Positions 10,573 through 21,505 of a DNA stretch of 64,000 nt are shown here, in pieces (position 1 is the stretch's first letter; the number at the start of each line of letters is the position of its first letter). Made by a program: the position numbers and the translations under genes. A model generated the notes under the pieces. The model saw only the letters and a list, made by a program, of their open reading frames with translations, had not been told where the DNA came from and ran no database searches. Origin of the DNA: Channallabes apus (Eukaryota > Chordata > Actinopteri > Siluriformes > Clariidae); contig CM060112.1 of assembly GCA_030522415.1 (NCBI GenBank), forward strand, positions 13,053,501 to 13,117,500, given 5' to 3'.

Positions 10573-10844
10573 TTAGGGAGCCATAACAGGCATGATAAAA
10601 ATGCATAAAGAAATCCAAGTATTCATGATAAATCAGTTGTAAAATATTACTGAAATGTATAGAAAAATATGGCCACTTTCCATTATCACAGATATAAAAT
10701 ATACATTTTAATTAACGCATGTGACAACAGACGTTCATAAAGCCACCTTCTATTTTCATCTGTTGGACCAGGAAGTTCCCAAGACAAACAAAGTTTAAGG
10801 ACTTTAGTATACTCATCCTTATTCAACACAGACTGACTACTGAG

Positions 10845-11439
10845 TGTCACACCTGCGCCACCACGGCCCCGGGGAATAAGATCCGGTTTGCCGGATTACT
10901 GAGCCGCAACCTTGTCTCCCCCTAGTGTGTCTACGTTGGTATGTCTCCCCGTAATGTCAAATTAGTTTCACCTGTCTCTCCCCTGTGTGTCACTACTTAA
11001 ACCGGCCGAACCCGTAGGTCCCTGTCCGTTGACTGTTGTGTTACCAGTTGTGTGTCTGCTTGGTGTGTCACTCATGTCTTTTTATGCCTTCACTCTTTGC
11101 CTCTCAGGAGTAAGCGGTGTCTGCAGGGACTGGGCCAGAGCGTGCCGAAAAACAGCCTTTTCAAGGTCAAGGCGGAGCACTATTCAGAGTCGGAAATCCG
11201 ACCGCAGAAATTGGGTTGTGTATTATCCAGTGCGTTTAGTTGCTTAGTTTTTTGTTCAGTTACATGTTCCCGAGTATCTCAGAAGAAACCCGCCTGCAGA
11301 CCCGGCCCGACGAGAGAGAGACATTTTCTTTGCAATTATACCTTTTAAAGGCTTTTTTGGTTAAGATTATCAATGAAGACCAGATTGTGGAATTCATCCT
11401 ACATCCTGTGTCCATCTTTCACAGTAGCGAACCATGACA
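10845..11439. mobile_element. Solo LTR (595 bp) with 5-bp duplication CTGAG
   Basis: It begins TGTCACACCTG and ends AACCATGACA, so the termini are TGTCA...TGACA. It is flanked by CTGAG at 10840-10844 and 11440-11444. There are no internal coding features and no second LTR. Length and 5-bp duplication suit a Gypsy-type element, but the family is unassigned. It splits the HECT pseudogene between its 11788-11537 and 10830-10720 exons. Orientation is not determined. Confidence 0.82.
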
Positions 11440-13005
11440 CTGAGCTAAAAAATAAATAAAATTAGCAACAAATTCCAAATACAGTAGTTATAAACATTTT
11501 AAAAATTAGACCAAATCTTGACAAATATATACACACCAAGTTGATGGTCTCTTGTATGTCAACATCTGGGCAATCTTCCAACTGTAAAGTGGCTGTGTCC
11601 TAAGAACCTTGAAGCAGAACATGAACAAAAGCTCTGCTGAGCCCTGCAAGACATGGGCCCCCATGCAGAAATGAATGGCCTAGCATTCTCCCTGCTACTC
11701 GGAAGAGATCACTTTCAATAAGGAATTGTGACGATGAAGGCACTAAATGGTCTAGCTCTGTCAAAGAGACAAGTAACCACAGTGTTGCCTGTTAATTACA
11801 AATCAGCATTAGGTAAATTCCATCAAAAACTATTCCAAAAATTATTTTTGCAGTGCAACTAAAATGTCATACCAAAGTTCAAACTGAAACCATATTTCAG
11901 TTTTTCAAGAACTGTGGGGAAAAAATGCCTGGAAACTCCATCCTCAACTGCAGCATCTCCTAAAACAATGAAGATATAGTAATTAAAGCAGTGAACATGA
12001 ATAAACAATATAAACTGCACATTTATTGCATACAGTTTTATCTTCTCTAGGCTGTACCTTGGAGCCGGCATTTAACAGGACATGCCCACTCCACATTTCT
12101 TTGCTTGTAAAAGTTGATTAGCTGCCTGTCCTGTTCTTCAGGACTTGATCTTAGATCCATACACATGAAAAGAGGCTTCCCGGTCTCATGTAGCCAGAGA
12201 ATTTCTTTTCTGTATAAGAATGCAGCTATTTTGGGGTCCAGATGAGTCTTCCAATCTAGTAAATTGAATTACATTTATTTATTTAACAATGCAAATTTAA
12301 ACAAGATCCTTCTACCTTTTACCCAATGTGTCAATTCGATCTCCACTTGTTTGCCACAAATAAAAAACAAATACTTACCACTATCCATGAATGAAAACTC
12401 AGCAGTGCTATTCACTTCATTATTCATGAACGACGACTCAGCTGTGCTGTTACGGTCATCATCCACAGTACTACATTTTAAGAATGGTAAACAATTAAAA
12501 TGATGAAAAACTGTTTCTAATGCAAGGTAAATAGTACATATTTTCTGTATATCATAAAATATTTTACAGCTAGCACACCTCTCCCCACATTCACTGGCAT
12601 GAACTTCCAAAATTTCAAAAGGCATTTCTTCTTGACAAATAGAACAGCAGGCCTATAAGGCAGATGAGCAAACAAATACACACAAAAAGTTACTACATAA
12701 AATAATATTACTTAAAAATATACCTTTCTATCACCTTAGGTCAAATATACACCATCAGTAAGAAACTAACCTGCTCATTGTTCTTGACTTTGTTGTTCAT
12801 GTTCTCGCATTCAACATCCTGTGCCTCATGCTCAGATTCCTCTTTAGAATCATTCGCATCCTCCACCACAACAACATCAGAACAGGAGTTAATGTGATTA
12901 GTTAGAAGATGAAGTGGGTAGATTCATTGCATTTCTTGCATATTGCGTTAGGCATGTCACGAAAGGCTTCAGAAGATGGTGGTAAGGGAGTAGTGTCTAG
13001 CTCAT

Positions 13006-13523
13006 TGTAGATGCGGACATATTATTTCATAGTTTTGAGGCATATCTTTAATTAAAATTTTCACTCACACAACAGAAGTCCGATGATCTCTTTGTCTCTC
13101 GTATTTTATTTTCCAGCATCAAAGAATCAACACTTCATACAGTGTAAATCCACTGTAGTTACAACACCAGTTGCTGTATCTTGTAAATTTCTGACTTTTA
13201 CAACAACCTATTTGCTGTATCTTACTAAGATCTTGGATTACGGTTATCTTACGGTCAAAAACTTGTGTTTCCGTAGCCTTCCCCATCTAAACTGAAACTT
13301 TCTATCATACGATAGTCATACAGATACATGTAATAGTGGAATGACATCACAGACCAACTCACGATTGTTAAAATGGATGTTTAACTAACAAGTACAAAGC
13401 TTATGGCTTAAGTAATAAACTTAATGCTTAATGCTTAACTAATGAATATAATAAGATAGAATAAAATTAAATAAACAAATAAACACAACAACAAATTCAT
13501 AATAAATATGATATGGCTCTTAC
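13006..13523 (-). mobile_element. Solo BEL/Pao LTR
   Basis: 518 bp homologous to the LTRs at 3633-4272 and 57479-58661, shorter through internal deletions and clearly diverged. No BEL internal sequence adjoins it. I find no 5-bp duplication (left flank CTCAT, right flank TGAAG or CTGAA). The high-coordinate edge abuts the end of a HECT exon so that CAG is followed by GTAAGAGCC, a splice-donor-like junction in which the expected terminal TG of the LTR reads GG. Confidence 0.88.
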
Positions 13524-14331
13524 CTGAAGAGGGGCAACATAGAGAACTGAATTCTCTCATATTTTAGTAGCTTTAATGAGTCTGCCCGCATACCCACAGT
13601 CTGCAGGTGCCACTAGGATGAGTTTATCACTTCCCCAACCTCCTGAATGTAGAAACAACCAGAATCTTATATAATGTTTTGTTATATGTAAACAGTAAAA
13701 TACATATTTTATAATCTAAAATAAATTTTCATAACATAAGAGTAAATGAAGATGACATTTTAAATTTTGGGTAAACTGTTTCACATTGATGTGGTTTAAA
13801 ATTGGTAAGATGTCCTTGAAAATATGACCATTATTAATTTGAATAATAATTATGTACATACTGTATATTTACACACATCACTATTTCTTATACATATACA
13901 ATAAAAACTTTTATTCAAGACAGTGAATATTACCTGATGCTTTGTGAAGTAGCCAACCACCAAGTTTGGGATATAATTCGATGAGCTTATCACATAACTG
14001 TTAAAGACAACAGCATTAATTAATCTCGCTGCTATCACTGCTCTGAGTGAAAAATAAAAATAATGGCATGAACAGAATGTAATGGTACATTATTTATTTT
14101 TTGTTATGGTAAATCTTTCCACATTGATATTTATAATTTAGTATTGTACTTTAACCACTTTGTTGCAAATAAGTGTGATTCTTCTCTGTATAAAAGATAC
14201 TGAAACCTCATGAACTAGAAATGTCAAATTACTGTAGCCCACTATATATCTTTATTCTATACCTGCCTTCTCAGCTTCTGGTACTGGACATAAACACATG
14301 GGTGATGCTGCTGCTACAGGATCTGATTTGG

Positions 14332-15413
14332 CTGAGAAGTGAGATAAAGATCTCATTGTTTCTCTTTTTTTTTTTTTTTTTTAAGAAAAGATCTGAACAG
14401 ACAGAATGCACTAGGAATGTAGGAATGCATTAAACAGCTTTCTAGCTTTGATGGTCAAAGGTGAACTACCCGCCAGACTTTTGGGTTCCTTGCCATTTTC
14501 GCTTCTGCCTTGCTTAGTCTTGGAATTATTTTTGTTCCATAGGGACACCTATTCAACTGTATAATTATATGAGATCTCAACTGAGCTAGATGGTGACAAC
14601 ACTGTTTTCTACAGAGCTGTTGTGTGGATGAAATTATTTAAATTATTAACTGATGAACTAAACTAAGTCAGTTCAGTTGATGTGAAATTTGCAAACATAG
14701 CATAATTTTCCCACTGTTTAACTGCTTTAAAACTTATATTTGTATTGTGCTACATAATTAAAAGGTGACTTTGTACTGACCTAGTCATTTCTGACTGAAG
14801 AGATGATGGCCGCTGAGTTGAAACGCTCGGTCTGACAACCTGAGATCATCTGACAAACCACAAAATGATTAATTCAAGTTCTCACAATGTATGTGTTGAC
14901 ATTCACTTAATATTCTTTGAAATATTGCTATACCTGTTCATATCTTGACTAATGGAAGACAAATGCTATGTTTGGAAGGCCCAACGACTCGCTCTTGATG
15001 CATTAAAAGTGAGAGAAGGTACCTTAGCACTTCGTTGTCTTCCTTGTAAATAAACACAACATGGATGGAAGGTGAAGAGTAGATAAACAAGATGCCATCA
15101 TATGCTGTTGTCACACTACAAAAAATGCTTTTATTAATTAATATTTTTGTCTTGTTTTCACTCCATCTAAAAACTATTAAATCAAGAAGTATCGAGAAGT
15201 ATACACAAGCAACTAAAGTATTGTCTTGCATTTTGGGTAGGGTGAAAAAATGGGCCAATTGTGCAAAAAATGTAGCTAGATTTTCTGTTCCTATTAAAAA
15301 TATATTTGGCTTATCCCACTGGAAGATTAATTTGCTTACTTCTTACATTCACTTAATTTGACAAAATAATTTACTTTCTGTTTTTCTTCTGGAAAACAAA
15401 ACAGTAGCATACA
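14332..15413. other. Unassigned stretch with one possible exon
   Basis: AT-rich DNA with a poly-T tract at 14367-14382. A possible minus-strand exon at 14839-14781 has consensus borders and an open frame, and may belong to the HECT pseudogene. A 106-residue minus-strand frame at 14938-15258 shows no motif I recognise. Nothing else is supported. Confidence 0.4.
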
Positions 15414-15467
15414 TCGGACTTCTGTTGTGTGAGTGAAACTTCAAACCAAAGCTACGCATCAAAACTA
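15414..15467 (+). repeat. Remnant of 5' LTR of BEL copy 2
   Basis: About 54 bp (ATCGGACTTCTGTTGTGTGA...) match the 3' part of the LTR at 57479-58661. The upstream LTR and the last 25 bp are deleted, so there is no 5' terminus or target duplication to compare. Confidence 0.8.
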
Positions 15468-15539
15468 GTGCTGTTTGAACGAAAACAAGTGAACGCTGAA
15501 AGAGAAAGTAAAAGAGAATAGCGCACCTTGAACTTCACA

Positions 15540-15974
15540 ATGCCGAACAACGAGGACAACACTCCCAGCGCTTGGCTGGAGAGCCTAAAGGCACTCATCG
15601 AGGCGAACAGACACGAGGATAACAGAAAGTAGCTAGAAGAGGCGCTGGAAGCAAGAAAGGGCAAGCTAAATCAAATGAATGCAATGTCTGTTGAATTAGA
15701 GGCGCTTATGAAAGATGGACGTAATTTAGGCATCGTTGAAAATGAGTACAGACCCGAATACGGGAAGTTGAGAGAAGACTTTATGAGAAGTAACGTTGAT
15801 GTGTTAGTGTACACTGATAAAGACGAATGCAAACGCGATCAGGTCGCCTGCTTCGCATCTGAGATACAAGGCTGCACAGAATTCATGGCTAAGGTGGATC
15901 GCTGGATAGCAGACACCAAGGGCCAGAAGACAGCGTGTCACAAGTTGTGGCGGCTGAGCCACAAGGAAGCGTAA
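15540..15974 (+). pseudogene. gag: BEL gag N-terminal region, copy 2
   Basis: The frame starts with ATG at 15540 (MPNNEDNTPSAWLESLKAL), about 70 bp after the LTR remnant, and runs 145 codons with one internal TAG near 15629. It is helical and charged and shares CTEFMAKVDRWI-type sequence with 3068-3592 of copy 1. By position it is the N-terminal part of gag. Confidence 0.72.
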
Positions 15975-16045
15975 TGTCCGCGGCGTCCTCATCTCGCCGC
16001 TAAGAAGAAGCCGGCAGAGCAGCTCTGCTGGCCAAATCAGCAACC

Positions 16046-16287
16046 TTGGACGAACGGCTCGAGTTGGAAGTGGAGGAAGCACAACTAAAGGCACGACTAG
16101 AAATGGAAAAGGCACAATTAAAGGCAAAAAGGGGAAGGCTGGAAATCAAAACGGCGCTCGCTATGCACAATGCCAAATTAAGAGTGCTTCAACAAAATCA
16201 TGAAGGGCAACAGACAGCACAGTCATCAAATCGAGCAGCGCCTACTTGAGCAGCGCGCACTTCCCCAACCCTGGATATGACAGCCGA
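16046..16287 (+). pseudogene. gag: BEL gag coiled coil, copy 2, up to the retroviral insertion
   Basis: The frame at 16046-16249 is a coiled coil rich in Glu, Lys, Ala and Leu (EEAQLKARLEMEKAQLKAK), equivalent to 2825-2980 of copy 1. At 16270-16287 the DNA matches copy 1 around 2690 up to CCGA, where retroviral LTR sequence begins. The same gag resumes at 46326. Confidence 0.75.
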
Positions 16288-16641
16288 TATGGGAGAAATT
16301 TTTATTTGATTTCATTTGATTTCACTTGATTTTACTTACTTTTGGTGGTTAGAAGATACCTTAATCAGTATATAATCGTGGATGTGCGTGCACGCTGGGA
16401 CATAGGCTTCTTTGTGTGCGCTTGCATATAGGAAACCCGAGCTTACATTGGGGGGGGTAAAGACGGCCCTTTAATGGAAAACAGATGTTGGAGGAAGGAG
16501 GGGCAGGCACTGCATATGTACTGTAATGCACATCGAGAGAATTCAGTTGCTCCATGGAACCAGCTCCGGCCGTTATTGAATGATAATAAAGGTTGTAATC
16601 TTCTGTAAGCAAAGCCCGACTCTGAGTATTTTTCCACAACA
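16288..16641 (+). repeat. 5' LTR of endogenous retrovirus
   Basis: It begins TATGGGAGAAAT and ends TTTCCACAACA. It contains TATATAA near 16370 and AATAAA near 16575. It differs from the 3' LTR by about nine substitutions and one base of length. The conserved start reads TATGGG, not TG directly after the target duplication, which is unusual; the true end may be TGGG with two extra bases. Confidence 0.9.
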
Positions 16642-16644
16642 TAA

Positions 16645-16662
16645 TGACGCTGCGAGCAGGGT
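16645..16662 (+). promoter_or_regulatory. Probable primer binding site, tRNA-Ser(UGA)-like
   Basis: Three bases after the 5' LTR, TGACGCTGCGAGCAGGGT matches 16 of 18 positions of the sequence complementary to the 3' end of vertebrate tRNA-Ser(UGA) as I remember it. The two mismatches fit mutation in an old provirus. A splice-donor-like CAAAGGTAAGC follows near 16730. Confidence 0.5.
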
Positions 16663-17514
16663 GGAAAAAGGGCAAAGGTGACTGACCGGCGTGGGCTTCC
16701 TTGGTCGGCAACACAAACAGGTGGCCACTTACAAAGGTAAGCAACTTTTGCTTATATACTTAGGTTGTGTTGTTGACTGATGATCACCCATGATGGTAAG
16801 GACACCTAATAAAGGCCTCTCCAACTCAAGTAATTTAAAATGGGCTTTGTTTCCAGAAGAGAATGCATGCATCATATTACTAACTGTTGTACTGATAGTA
16901 AATTGATAAAATAAGTATTGCATTGGTCTGGGTGTTGTCAAGTGGGCATTGATTGATGGCAACAGTAAGTAAGTAAGTAACAGTAAGTAAGTAACAGTAT
17001 GAGGAAGCGCATTTGAGTGTCTATTTGTGTTGCTAAGTGGGCATTTGATAGATAGCAGGACAGGAAAAAAGTAGATAATCTCGATATTAATTTGTACTCA
17101 TTGTCAAGTGGGCCTTGATTGGATGGCATGAGTAGTGTAGCAAATTAATAAGCAATTGCGCTTAATTAGTTATATTGCTTGTGTAAGGTTACCCAACAAT
17201 TAATAAAAAATACAGTTTTTAATGAGGAACATACTGTTGTATGTCATAAGCATTTGGTAGCCACCGTAAATGTTATATGGTATGAGTTTTGGTGGAAGTT
17301 AATTAACACCCTTCGTATGAGGAATGTACAATTGTACATAATAAGAAATCACCCCTTATGTTTTATTGATATGAGTGACAGGGGTAATTAATATCTTTCG
17401 TATGTGGAGCACGATTTGTGCCATTAAGTTGAATGCAATTGCAATTGTTTGTGTCTAATTGATGTTGTGTCTATCTGTTACTGTCTGAGTGTATGAGAGC
17501 CCTATGTTCGCCTA

Positions 17515-17554
<40 letters not shown>

Positions 17555-18402
17555 TAGAATGGTTGAATGAGAACTATAAGCTCTGTGTTCTGTGAACAGG
17601 GCTGGACCTCCCGAGGGAATTGTGTGTGCAACCCTCAGAGGGGGGCAGCTTGCTGCCAGACCAGAGACGTGTGTGTGTGAATGAGCTTTATTAAAGTAAT
17701 AGCTAGCCTAATAAATAAATAGATAAATATTAATCAATAAAGGGACACGTGTGAGTGGAAAAATGAGCCCTCATTAGCAGGGGGACAAGTATAAAAAGAA
17801 TAAGCCCAATTTTCTAGGAAAAGAGGGATAAAGTCTGAATGCATAGGCCTATGAATAAATAAATAAATAAATAGTGTGGAGTGGTGAATGTGTATGAACC
17901 CCATATTAATATTGTGGCATTACACACTTATTGATGAAAGTGTTCACGGTGCATAAAAATACTGTGCTTTTTGGCAAGTGTTAATTTGAAAATAGTGAAG
18001 TGGTGTAGATTAAGGAGTGATTATCATTGATGAGCCTTGATAAGTGGAGGTGGATACTTCTGTGATTCTAAAAGAGTGTATATTGTTGTAAGTAAATTTA
18101 GCCATTAAGTAAGTGCATAGGCATAAAATTAAAAAATAAATATCTAAGTGGTGACATAGGCTAAAGCATAATGGCAGCCTCTCTGGTGGAGACTTTAGTG
18201 CCGAAGCATCCTTTGTGTGAAGATCTCATCACTAAGACCTCCAATAAGTAGCAAAAGAAGACTAAATATATGATTACAAAATGGGCAAAGGAGGGGACAT
18301 TCTGAGATGGACACCTTGATAAAAAAAAAATATTACAAAGCGGCGGCAAGAGAGAGAAAGCATGTCCAGAGAAGTTGAAAAGACAGCAGGAAAGAGTGGT
18401 CC
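16663..18402 (+). other. Retroviral leader and start of gag, decayed
   Basis: Non-coding leader with a GT/GA microsatellite at 17515-17555. At 18171 an ATG opens a short frame (MAASLVETLVPKHPLC) that hits a stop after 26 codons and continues Lys-rich. Its position at the end of the leader suggests the start of gag. The frame is cut at 18403 by the 21-kb element and the retroviral sequence resumes at 39542. Confidence 0.5.
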
Positions 18403-18532
18403 TACAGATGTCGCCATTAAAAACCTGCGTTTCGAGAAAAGGGATCCCGTGACTTGCCGCGGCTTTGCGCGGCTGCGTGCGGGAAGCTGTGAACATGCCC
18501 TTCATTACCTGTAGGGGGCAGTCGTGTTTCAG

Positions 18533-21130
18533 TCTGAAGTATTGTGTGTCTACTGAAGCCGAAAATGTGTGCAAATTAAACTGCGCATGCGTGTTTGGAG
18601 TCGCTGTGCCCGCGCTGTGTATCAGTCGGTTGGGAATCATCACGGAGGTTACAACACGGTGTGGCTGCAGCTGGAGTTTGTCGTGTTCGAGGTAGGTTTA
18701 GCTTTCTTTTTTGGATGTGATTCTCGCTTTCATGACTCCCAATTAATGTTCATCTTAATCTCAGGACGTACAATTAGCAATTTCAGTTTTTAATAGTGTG
18801 GAGATTCACAAAACACCGTTTTCGTGTAAAAACCTGAACCTACGGAGCCCCCATGGGTCCTGTGGTAAATAAATAAATAAATAAAATAATAACGAACCGA
18901 GCGCGCGGATTAATACACCGAGATGTGTGTTTCTTACCCCCAACCCGAGTGAAAACGGCGTGTTCAGACAAAGGCTCGCCAGTTAGATGCCATTTCTGAA
19001 CAAACTGAGTCGTGTGTGTTAAAGCATTAAATGGTAAAAGAGCACTAGCAATAAACGTTTTTTTTCTGAAGCCGAACTTTATTAATGAGTTACGAGTAAA
19101 GAACCTGTACATATGTTCATACAGTATTGACAGCAGCTCTGCGGTAAAGCCAGCCGCGGTTCAGAAAAACACGGTCAAGCCAGCCGCGATTGATTTTAGT
19201 GCGCGCGCATATTACAGCGATTACGGTAGTTTCATGAACAACACAGAGAGAATGCCCCATATCTGAAAAATGCTGCAGTAAAATAGTTTCATATGTGGTG
19301 TGTATATAGTATGGGACATCCTGAATAAGAACTGATCATTGTTTTTTTTTCTGTTTCAGTCTGAAGTATTGTGTGTCTACTGAAGCCGAAAATGTGTGCA
19401 CATTAAACTGCGCATGCGTGTTTGGAGTCACTGTGCCCGCGGTGTCTATCAGTCGGTTGGGAATCATCACGGAGGTTACAACACGGCGTGGCTGCAGCTG
19501 GAGTTTGTCGTGTTCGAGGTAAGTTTAGCTTTTACACTTATTAGAAATGGGGTCTTTATACCCCTTTGAAATGTAATAATGCCCCATATCTGAAAAATGC
19601 TGCAGTAAAATAGTTTCATATGTGGTGTGTATATAGTATGGGACGTCCTGAATAAGAACTGATCATTGTTTTTTTCTACTTTTTTTTTTATCATATAATG
19701 TGTGTACATTATATGGGATAAAAACTGACCATGGCATTTTATACTTACTAGAATTTATTTTTTCATAGGTCTCTGAAGTGAAATAAAGGCATTTTATTTA
19801 ACTTTTTTTCCCCATTGTGAACATTTGTTTATTTGACCTCTCTTCCAAAGCAGACGTTAATCTTTGCACACATGATTCTTGCTTCTCATTTTTTCCTTAA
19901 TCCCTCACTGTTCTATCTTGTATTTTCTAACGGTGTCAGAAACTTTGTGTTAGTAGCACTGCTTGACATGCTTGATGCCTTCCTCTTTTGTAATTTGCTT
20001 TGGATAAAGGCCTAAATGTAGTTGTACGAATAAAAGATTATGTAATGATACAATGTAAATATTTTCACAGAAACAAAGCGTAAAGATGAGACGTGAATCT
20101 GAAGAGGATCTCTTTGATGATTGCCTGGTAAAGCATTGTTTTCTTATTAATTATACAATTTATTAATACCTTGAATATAGTGTTTGTTGTATTGGACAGA
20201 AGCATATAAATGCAAATGAATATATAAATATGAGTAATTATTGAACGAATTTTCATGTTTGGACTAACCCTTTAAATACAAACTCAGCATTCACCATAGG
20301 ATTTCCTGACACTGTAAAGCCATCTCATGCCATGTTTTACTGATGCAAGATTAGTGCTAAAGCAATTTAACCCAAGTTTAACAATATGAAGTATATGAAG
20401 TGATGGTCATTTTTTTATTATCATTTATTTTTATTATTATTTTTTTCTCAATGAAGTCAGCACAGGTTGAAGCAATTCAGATTTTTTTTGTTTCTCAAAA
20501 TAAATGATTTATTTTCTTGTAAATTTTATGCAGGGGGACAGACGAAGTGACACCTTCTTAAAATCCTTGTCGTCCGTGCTGTTGAAGGGGAAGAACCGGT
20601 TGGTGTATCCATAATCCTTGAAGGAGAGGCTATTTTCAGAAAGTTCTTCTAGAACTTGATGGGATTAAGCTATCACCAAAAGTGCAAGCTTTAAAGATGA
20701 AGTTATCATCTTAAAACATTTGATTTGGCTTGACTACAAGTGTTTACATGTTGTGTTTACATGTTCAGCTTAAAATGTTTTCATGCATTAAGGTTTCAAT
20801 GGCATACTTTTAAGTGCACTTGTCCAGAGTGCTGATTTGAAAGTTGCAACTTCACTGCTTCAGAGGGCTATTACGATTTAACGTTTATTCTACAGTTTGT
20901 TTAAAGTATTTTCTGCTGCATTTTATTTCTAAATGAATGCTGTATTTTATTTATTTATTATTTTACACAATTTTGTTTAAAACAAGTATTTCAGGCCCTG
21001 GTGCCGTGCAGTTTTTTTCTATGGATGCAAAATTTAGCTGAATGCACTTTTATTAAAAAGACAACTTGGATCTAGACTGTGAATGTCACAAATATTTGGT
21101 AATGTTGGTGAATAAACTGTTTAATTATAT
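18533..21130 (+). pseudogene. Gene-like transcription unit with SAMD3-like 3' end
   Basis: Two copies of a 159-nt exon-like block (18533-18691, 19360-19518) each have a pyrimidine tract plus CAG before and GAG|GTARGT after. Each contains TGCGCATGCGTG, close to an NRF-1 site. An exon at 20071-20127 has an ATG (MRRESEEDLFDDCL) and GTAAAG donor. A terminal exon from 20534 encodes AVEGEEPVGVSIILEGEA, then after a frameshift QKVLLELDGIKLSPKVQALK and a stop at 20712. The latter resembles the C-terminus of SAMD3-like proteins common in fish. AATAAA lies near 21111. The shift and apparent internal deletion suggest a pseudogene, possibly carried by the TIR element. Family assignment is from memory. 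Confidence 0.45.
19251..19675. repeat. 100-bp direct repeat flanking second exon-like block
   Basis: The segment AATGCCCCATATCTGAAAAA... through ATAAGAACTGATCATTG occurs at 19251-19350 and again at 19578-19675, on either side of the 19360-19518 block. With the exon-like duplication this shows the region grew by tandem duplication. Confidence 0.9.
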
Positions 21131-21390
21131 TTTAGTTGTGTGATTTATGAAAGATATAGATGAAATAATTACTTAAGTTTCTTTCCAAAACATAAATTAG
21201 CAATGTTTACATTATTATAGGGAGTAATATAAATTGATAAAACCAAGTAAGGGAAAATCTCACAAAACAAAATGATAGTAATTTCATAAAATCAAGATTC
21301 CTGTTGATACAACAATGCATTAACTTTAGATTTAAAACAAACGAGCAGGCGTCTCTGCCTAAAATGTTTTTCGCCAGCAAAACACCTTTC

Positions 21391-21505
<115 letters not shown>

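Larger units (their letters stand above)
10166..14331 (-). pseudogene. G2E3-like HECT-domain gene, broken
   Basis: Exon-like blocks with consensus splice borders lie on the minus strand. They are 14331-14263 (AKSDPVAAASPMCLCPVPE), 13997-13934 (CDKLIELYPKLGGWLLHKAS), 13642-13524 (GSDKLILVAP..., with a stop), about 12895-12771 (acidic), 12652-12579 (a C2HC-type finger, CSICQEEMPFEILEVHASEC), 12470-12379, 12255-12058 (FYKQRNVEWACPVKCRL), 11959-11873 (VSRHFFPTVLEKLKYGF), 11788-11537 (ESDLFRVAGRMLGHSFLHGG, with a stop), about 10830-10720 (LCLSWELPGPTDENRRWLYE), and 10257-10166 (GLKETLVWCLLTERKDMVFF). This is the order seen in multicopy fish genes called G2/M-phase-specific E3 ubiquitin ligase-like. 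The last exons, with the HECT catalytic Cys, are missing. Two LTR insertions, two stops and the missing 3' end mark it as a pseudogene. An additional block at 14839-14781 may be a further upstream exon. Confidence 0.8.

Noticed and set aside
13006..15467. The solo BEL LTR and the LTR remnant as two halves of one inverted LTR
   Set aside because: The solo LTR already contains the 3' end found in the remnant, so they cannot be complementary halves of one LTR.
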